A stretch of DNA of 64,000 bases from Glandiceps talaboti. Taxonomy: Eukaryota > Hemichordata > Enteropneusta > Spengelidae. Position numbers and translations under genes: made by a program. Positions within the stretch are counted from its first letter, which is position 1. The number at the start of each line of letters is the position of its first letter. Below the pieces are notes generated by a model. It saw only the letters and a program-made list of their open reading frames with translations, made no database searches and was not told the DNA's origin. The stretch spans positions 144,001 to 208,000 of the forward strand of contig NC_135561.1 in assembly GCF_964340395.1 (NCBI RefSeq), in the 5' to 3' direction. This document shows, piece after piece, positions 56,716 to 64,000 of this stretch.

Positions 56716-57424
56716 TGAACCCACACATACTAATATATATATATACACATCATACATCATCATTAAGCTATATTTAGTGATGCAGACCAGATCCAGTACT
56801 TTTTACTGGATAAAAAATGCCATATTTTCAGCAATAAAAAGAACTCTAAAAGTCTGTGAATGCAGTTGAAAGTGTAGTGTTTGCTTCATGACTTGCCATG
56901 TTCATTGATTACATACAACTCCTATTGTGAGATATTCCATTGTATTAATAACATAGATAGTATTCATCATTTCACACAAGATGAACATATAACTAAATTA
57001 AACATCTATTTCCAGTGTAATACACTCTGAAATATGTCAATCGTCATACTGTCTATGTTTTGCCATTATCTGTCTTCCAGTGAATTAGAGTACTGACCCA
57101 ATCAAATCTCATTTCAGCTAAATTTCCCATGTGTCTTACATGTGCAAATCAGTGAAAATAAAATTTGTTTGTAGAAATTTAGTTAAATCCCTTGAAAGGA
57201 AAACATTCCATATAAATATTCAATAAAACATTCCATATAAATATTCAATAAATATCGTCTTTGCACAACGTGGGGAAAGTGTTAGCCATTCATTCTCTTT
57301 ATTATTTAGCAAATTGTATAAAAGTTTGAACAAGCACTCCTACCTTGACAATTGAATGGATTTATATAAAGAGAGTGACAGTAATACATAGAAAATCCAC
57401 TCCAAAATATATTTACTGTGCTAA

Positions 57425-57692
57425 TAATAAATTCACTCTAACCTATAAACACATGTATAATGTTTACATGCAAAATATGTGAATACATTTTAACCTACTC
57501 ACAGGTGTACAGTGTTTACTATGCAAATAAGTTGATGCACTGTAACCTACTCACAGGTGTACATTCTTTACTATGCAAATAAGCTAATACATTTTAACCT
57601 ACTCTCAGGTGTACATTATTTACTATGCAAATAAGTTGATACATTTTAACCTACTCACAGGTATACATTGTTTACTATGTAAATACGTTAAT
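57425..57692. repeat. Degenerate tandem repeat, about 53 bp, five copies
   Basis: Repeating 'attttaacctactcacaggtgtacattgtttactatgcaaataagttgatac' with substitutions. The first copy (about 57436) is the most diverged. Confidence 0.88.
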
Positions 57693-58547
57693 ACAGAATG
57701 CCAAAGCATTAGGTGGAGGAACATATCCACCAGCTATAGATGATTGCCATCAAACCTGATAGTACGACGATATATTAGCCGTCAATCATCATTTTGTATT
57801 TATTTACTCAGAGTTTGTAACACATCAAGTTTATCGCCTTTATCCATACACTAGGTTTGATTAGATGAGCACAAAACATTCTGTAGTAACTAAGGCATGG
57901 ATGAGTTTGAACTTATAAACAAAGAAGGAGAAACATAGAACATAGCATTTCAGGTCATAATGATATGCAAAACTATTTGAGTCTTGCTGGACCCTCCCTC
58001 TTTTTATTTGAATTAAGTTTTAATGGGATTATAATCAGGTTTGAGTAAATACTACATTTGAGTGAATTAAATTGATGTGACCTCAGTACTGTCTTTACTT
58101 CCTAGGGAAATCCCCACGTTGTTAAACTGTATACTAAGTACTTAGGTTGTTGGCACACCATTTAATTTGTTTGTTTAAGGTTTGCAACAAGTTTGCAAAG
58201 TTCTCCTTCATAGTTATTTTACAACCACTTGAAAAGCAGCCAATCTCTGTGTTTAATACACCTACATAGAAATATATGTGTGGTTGTACATAGACTTGGT
58301 GGAGGGTCTATGGTTGTACATATCATGGATGTTACCCAGTACTTTTCCTTCATGACCCAAAACCTTTTAGAAATATTTTGTGAATACTTTTGCAGGGAAA
58401 ACATGATTTTATAGATTATTCAACATCACAGAGTTCACTTTCTAGGAAGTCAGTCTGGTGACATAAATGGGATTATTGTGGTGAAATGATGATTTAGTCA
58501 TATTTAGTATTTGTCAGTGAATATTGTAAAATGCTTTCATAATTCTC

Positions 58548-58740
58548 AGTACCTGGAATAGAATTGTTCCACCGATAGGTATGTTGTGAAAACATTCAAT
58601 TTCTTAGTCGACACATACTCTTCCATTCAACATACTGTACATGCATTATATAGCCTAGACAGTCATGAGAATAAGTCAACCTTCTTGTTCTATTTTGACT
58701 CTAAGCATGAAGTGAAATGCTATTGCAAGTACTGTACCCT
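58548..58740 (+). repeat. SINE-like dispersed repeat family B, copy 3
   Basis: Shares 'cctggaatagaattgttccacc', 'aaacattcaatttcttagtcgacaca', 'ttgttctattttgactctaagcatgaagtgaaatgctattgcaagtactg' with copies at 3330 and 7739. Lies in SMO intron 1. Confidence 0.65.
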
Positions 58741-60033
58741 TTTCTAACAGAAAATAAGTTAATCATTGTCGACAAATAAATGAAAAAGTCAAGTTTTATT
58801 TAACATATTAGAATGTTTGACATTTCTTGAGTCTAATGGAAATTTGAATTAGTGCTAAATTGTAGAGAAACTTAATAATACAGGCTTAGGCTCGTTTATC
58901 CATGTGAGAAAATTACAATTTGTTGATTCTCACAATGAACAAGAAAGACGGTCTTGGACTGTGGCAGTGCTTTAAAAGAGGCTGTGGTTTATGACAATTC
59001 AATTTGTTGTCAAACAATGCATTTAAATATGATTTTAGACATTCATGATTTTTGCCATGCCATAATTTTACTCAAATAGAGAAACTGTTGACCAACATAC
59101 ATGCCAAGCTATCCATGAAAAATTGATCTGACAACACATCAGGTGTTCATAATTTATGGCGAGTGTAGTGTCAAGTATAGAAAATTGTGACCAGCATAGG
59201 ACAGACGGGGTGTCAATAAGTGAATATAATTTGACAAAGCCAATATCTTTGATTTCAGACATTCATGATTTTTGGCATGATTTCAAAAAATGAAATGCTA
59301 TATCTTTTATGCTTTTACATTTTTCATCTACTGACAGAATTTGTCATATTTGTAATTCCATTATCCATATTTCATTGTTGACTCATCGGAACCACTGACC
59401 AATATAATAGTGTAAAGTGTGTGTCTAGATTGATAGTGAAATCTACACCCTATATGAAGTGATATATACTCTGTGTGTGTTGTATTTTTATGGTGTAACT
59501 GAAACTGCTCTCAAAAAAAGTTATTTCTGGATTTTATCTTTCGATATCATTTAGTTATAAAGAAAAGATAGACAGACAGACAGACAGATAGATATATCTT
59601 ACTTGGCGTTTCAGTACCCTGTCAATAATCAGGGAGTAATCTAACATAATTGATAGTTTCCTTTGCTAGCATACATGTACCGCTATTAAACAGTCATTTG
59701 GTTTTCTCAATCTCATTTGAGATTTTATTTTTCTATGTACATATTTCCATTTATTTCATTTTCATTCTTTCTTTCTTTCTTTATCAATTATTTTTGTACA
59801 CGTAACAGTTCCAATGGAAATTACCAAATATCCATTTACAAAAGTAGGCCATGAAATTTTACAATAGATGTATGGAACATTATTTATAGTAATTATTAAT
59901 ATTTTTCAGAAAACTTGGTAATTTTTGGAATTTTCTAAGAATATATAAAAAGCGACATTACAAATACAACCCACAAAGTTACACACTGTATATAATGTTT
60001 AATAAATTTTATAATTTGTGTCTTTCATTTCAG
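58741..60033. other. SMO intron 1, distal part
   Basis: AT-rich. Holds one pair of direct repeats of about 33 bp ('tgattt.agacattcatgatttttggcatg', 59031-59063 and 59247-59281), a short (GACA)n near 59570-59586 and a (CTTT)n near 59766-59782. No coding sequence. Confidence 0.65.
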
Positions 60034-60243
60034 AATGTTTACGATCAACTGACTTTCAACACAACATCTGGTTGTGATCCCCCATTGGTTGCGACCCAAA
60101 ATCAGAAAAGTTGGTACGAAGATGTTGATGGTTGTGGAATTCAGTGTAAAAATCCATTATTTACTGCAGATGAACATGATAAAGTACATATCTTTATTGC
60201 AGTCATGGCATCCATATGTGTTGTGTGTACATTCTTCACTTTG
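60034..60243 (+). CDS. SMO: SMO exon 2: linker domain and start of transmembrane helix 1
   Basis: The acceptor 'tgtctttcatttcag' begins in phase 0, matching exon 1. 70 residues end at donor CACTTTG|GTAAGA in phase 0. The exon starts NVYDQLTFNTTSGCDPPLVA and continues with SWYEDVDGCGIQCKNPLFTADE, which matches the human SMO linker ([22 protein letters not shown]) almost residue for residue. It ends with the hydrophobic VHIFIAVMASICVVCTFFTL, the first membrane helix. One N-glycosylation motif (NTT) is visible. The next exon, expected to encode the rest of helices 1-2, was not found by 64000. The intron between the two exons is 7.9 kb. Confidence 0.95.
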
Positions 60244-60551
60244 GTAAGAATATTTGTAGTTCCTTTATGTCTTTCATTATCTATTACATGATGTGTGTAT
60301 GTTGTCTTAGTTGTCTATACATTGAATTTACCTCAGTCGATATGCTATCTTTTCAAATTCATAAAACAGTTTTACTTTTAGTTTTACTTTTACTTTTACA
60401 GTATTATAGTTTTCTTTCAGGCACTTGTTCCCACATAAGGATCTTCTGCCTCCTTCTCTTTGACCCTCTGGACTCATTCCACTGATACTTTAACTTAGAT
60501 ATTGTCACTACTGGATTACACATATTGATTAATTGTGCTTACCTAGTTCAT

Positions 60552-61612
60552 TCACTTGCTGTATATTTACTAAAAATCACTTGCTGTATATTTACTAAAA
60601 ATCACTTACTGTATATTTACTAAAAATCACTTACTGTATATTTACTAAAAATCACTTGCTGTATATTTACTAAAAATCACTTACTGTATATTTACTAAAA
60701 ATCACTTACTGTACATTCACTAAAAATCACTTACTGTACATTTACTAAAAATCACTTACTGTACATTCACTAAAAATCACTTACTGTACATTTACTAAAA
60801 ATCACTTGCTGTATATTTACTAAAAATCACTTACTGTATATTCACTAAAAATCACTTGCTGTATATTTACTAAAAATCACTTACGGTACATTTACTAAAA
60901 ATCACTTACTGTACATTCACTAAAAATCACTTACTGTACATTTACTAAAAATCACTTACTGTACATTCACTAAAAATCACTTACTGTACATTCACTAAAA
61001 ATCACTTACTGTACATTCACTAAAAATCACTTACTGTACATTTACTAAAAATCACTTACTGTATATTCACTAAAAATCACTTACTGTACATTTACTAAAA
61101 ATCACTTACTGTACATTCACTAAAAATCACTTACTGTACATTCACTAAAAATCACTTACTGTACATTTACTAAAAATCACTTACTGTACATTCACTAAAA
61201 ATCACTTACTGTACATTTACTAAAAATCATTTACTGTACATTCACTAAAAATCACTTACTGTACATTCACTAAAAATCACTTACTGTACATTTACTAAAA
61301 ATCACTTACTGTACATTTACTAAAAATCACTTACTGTACATTTACTAAAAATCACTTACTGTACATTTACTAAAAATCACTTACTGTATATTTACTAAAA
61401 ATCACTTACTGTACATTTACTAAAAATCACTTACTGTACATTTACTAAAAATCACTTACTGTATATTTACTAAAAATCACTTACTGTATATTTACTAAAA
61501 ATCACTTACTGTATATTTACTAAAAATCACACTGTATATTCACTAAAAATCACTTACTGTATATTTACTAAAAATCACTTACTGTATATGTACTAAAAAT
61601 CACTTACTCTTA
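60552..61612. repeat. 25-bp minisatellite, about 42 copies, SMO intron 2
   Basis: Unit 'cacttactgtatatttactaaaaat' with a few recurring variants (ttgctg, gtacatt, attcact). Starts about 310 bp after SMO exon 2. One unit near 61531 lacks part of 'cttact'. Confidence 0.97.
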
Positions 61613-62102
61613 CTGTTTTCTTATTAGTAAAAAATTAAAAGTAAATACCCATATGGCTATGGTTTAGCAACAGTTTTAAATGATATGATCTTATTGATCA
61701 AAGATTATTTCCTGTTCGTGTCCCAAAGATTATGTTCCTGTTCATAAAGTTGTTTTTATAATTTTTATCAATAAAAAATTATTCTTCGCTGTCATAATTG
61801 ATTCTTAAAATTAGTTGCTAATGGCAACAGTTTGAAAATAAGTTGAGACAAATTATTCTGAATAACATCAATTTTATATCACCCTAGGCAACAACTGGAA
61901 ATTGTGATTGAGATTTGAAATATTGCCATAGAAACCATTTGCTGTCTAGAAAAAATGTTTGTCATTGTTTTCATCCCAAGTAGCAAGGGTTATTACCTAC
62001 AGCTGTTCAACTGTGAATATGTTGATTTCATTACAATGAATGAAAACAGATGACATGGACCAAAACATTTATTTGTGTTTTCTAAAGACCTTATGTAGAA
62101 AC

Positions 62103-62318
62103 TCAAAACAATACAACACAATACAGCACAGCACACCACAGCACACCACAGCACAGCAACACAGCACACCACAGCACAGCACAACACAACACAACACAGC
62201 ACAGCACAGCACAGCAATACAACAGAGCACAGCACAACACAGCAGAGCACAGCAACACAGCACAGCAACACAACACAACACAACACAGCACACACAACAC
62301 AACACAACACAACACAAG
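62103..62318. repeat. CAACA/CAGCA low-complexity tract
   Basis: About 215 bp composed only of C, A and G in 'cacaaca', 'cagcaca' and 'caccaca' steps on the + strand. The cysteine/valine-rich minus frames (..CCVVLCC..) are artefacts of this pentanucleotide-like repeat. Confidence 0.95.
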
Positions 62319-64000
62319 TTGTGTAGTTGCTAAGATATTGGCACCTTTAACATTGGAAAATGTGGATCAGAGGAGGGAAATTCAGTAAACCTGTATGTAG
62401 CTAATTTCCATACCTTGTATCATAATTTTGGTTGAAACTACTCTAGTCCTGGTAAAATACCCAACTTACCCATGTAGATTTTACTTACATAATATCTTCC
62501 TTATGAAAAATAAGAAGAACCTATGAACATACTGATGAAGTACTGACTTTCTTATGAATTTAGAAATAGATATTATATATTGATGTGTAAAAGACTATAA
62601 TTGATGAGTTAGGAACTCAGTACTGCACATATATTCACCGATTTTACACAAAATATCCCAAGCTTAGAAATGTCAAAATATTAGTGAATGCAGTCTACAA
62701 GTAATTCTTTTGTGAAAATATGAATTTGATGGGACTTTGTTTATATTACAAGGAAAGAGTTCATACCTGGACACCGAGACCTAAGAAGGCAATAAAACTA
62801 GGACATTTGACACAAATCCTGACGAGAAATACTTCAAATAACTTTGTTGGTACTGGAAACTACACTGTAATACAGACATCTTTCAAAATTCATTCTTCCC
62901 AACAACAATAACAGACTGAGTATAATTGCATCTACCCAGCTTAACTATCAAAATGTTCTCTCCTGTCTCTCTGTCCGTTGATTGTAAACCTAGCTGTTAT
63001 CTGGTCCTCAGATGGCTGTTATCTAGTCCTCAGATGTACTGATACAGATACAGCCACAGACAGAGACTTTGTTTTTCTTTCAACCATTATATTCTGAAAA
63101 GGAATACATAGCTGCTTTGCAAGCTATTGTGACTGCTGTTGAAATGTTCTAAGAATGGTCTGTCAGAATGGCAGACAAAGTCTTGTTATAAGCCGATATA
63201 ATACCTGGACATAAAAGAAAACAAGAACTTCTTTTATTAGATTTGGATGTGTTGAAAAGAGGTTTCCATTTTGTGTGATGGAATTGTAATAATAAGAATC
63301 AAAAAGACCGTTCTGTGTCAATGAATGTAATAAACGAGGGTAGAAACTAGACTATAGAAATTCCGATGTCTTCTTTGTTTGGCAGCACAAACTGTCTTCT
63401 GAAGTTGAACTTTGTCAGCGTTTTTGTTCCAATTGTAGTGTTACTTGCATTCCCTGAGGCTACAATACCCTTTATGATAACACATGCTACACCAGTCACT
63501 TTGCAAGAATTCAACTTCTTTTTTTGCATTTGAAAAGAGTGCAATGGCTGCTTTGTTGTTGTTTAGCATAAGGAGGCTTTATAACAGGATGCCGACCACC
63601 CACTAATACATTCAAATAGAAACATGAAGAATGTATTGAAACTAGTTTTGTCACTTGAAAATTGCTTCAGGTGGTGTCTTGTGTAACCAAAAACTAGAAA
63701 AGTGGAAAATACTTTTATGTTTTATCAATCAGATGGAACAGTTATTTCTTTAACCCTTTCAGGACTAGAAACTTTCACGCCAAAATTTTTGAACAAAAAT
63801 TCTTGTTTCTCTGTAATTTTTGGAAAAAGATCAACTTTATTTTAGATCAGAATTCAAGAAATATTACTTCCCAATGAAATAATATTCTTAAATTTTAGAC
63901 AATGTTCTTACAATCAAGTTTCTATTTATTCCAATGTCGTCTCTAGGAATGAAAGGGTTAACAGAGTTTGTATACCAAATGATGGATTCGTACTGTAGGA
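62319..64000. other. SMO intron 2, no exon found
   Basis: The expected third SMO exon (membrane helices 1-2, with a sequence similar to ADWRNSNRYPAVILFYVN in human) is not present in any frame as far as I can read. The 63-codon frame at 62720-62911 is unrelated to it. Confidence 0.55.

Noticed and set aside
62040-62333. Cysteine-rich minus frames (CCVVLCC..) resembling a cysteine-rich peptide
   Set aside because: Produced by the CACAA/CAGCA low-complexity tract in all three frames; no signal peptide or cysteine spacing pattern.

Overview
The window is animal nuclear DNA: AT-rich, with short exons bounded by consensus GT..AG splice sites, long introns, and many minisatellites and small DNA transposons. 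Gene content (SF1, mitochondrial IF1, Smoothened, a multi-C2H2 zinc finger protein) identifies a bilaterian animal. The repeat style (rRNA-free, palindromic MITEs, 'ATGGCGGCCATTTTG'-type dispersed repeats, Penelope remnant) suggests a marine invertebrate, perhaps a non-vertebrate deuterostome. The species cannot be fixed from the sequence alone.

Layout. 1-8.9 kb: the 3' end of SF1 (splicing factor 1) on the + strand, with two coding exons (3166-3228, 8598-8947), preceded by a 39/41-bp minisatellite and interrupted by a 64-bp minisatellite in the last intron. 9-17 kb: SF1 3' untranslated region, then gene-poor DNA with mobile elements and one weak minus-strand coding candidate. 17.7-26 kb: a likely promoter/non-coding first exon and a small unidentified + strand gene with at least three exons (21443-21625, 24615-24668 or read through to 24880, 25251-about 26015). 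26-31.5 kb: repeats only. 31.7-36.8 kb: a + strand gene with a putative 5' exon near 32 kb and one large coding exon for a 630-residue protein with 14 C2H2 fingers. 37-42.5 kb: repeats, including a 46-bp minisatellite and a palindromic element. 42.6-47.2 kb: the complete four-exon ATP5IF1 gene (mitochondrial ATP synthase inhibitor). 47.3-50.4 kb: Penelope-like remnant and Harbinger-like elements. 50.7-64 kb: 5' end of SMO (Smoothened), with exon 1 (signal peptide and cysteine-rich domain) and exon 2 (linker and start of the first transmembrane helix); the rest lies beyond the window.

The genes serve unrelated functions (splicing, transcription, mitochondrial ATP synthase control, Hedgehog reception) and show no operon-like logic. 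All recognised genes are on the + strand. The most distinctive feature is the non-coding fraction. About 15 percent of the window is minisatellite arrays, mostly intronic, with units of 25, 39/41, 40, 45, 46, 46, 64 and 68 bp. There are also several foldback elements, three of which begin with TAG or end with CTA and carry exact 9-10 bp target-site duplications, as expected of Mutator-type MITEs. No CRISPR array, rRNA or intact tRNA gene was seen. No intact transposase or reverse transcriptase gene was found.
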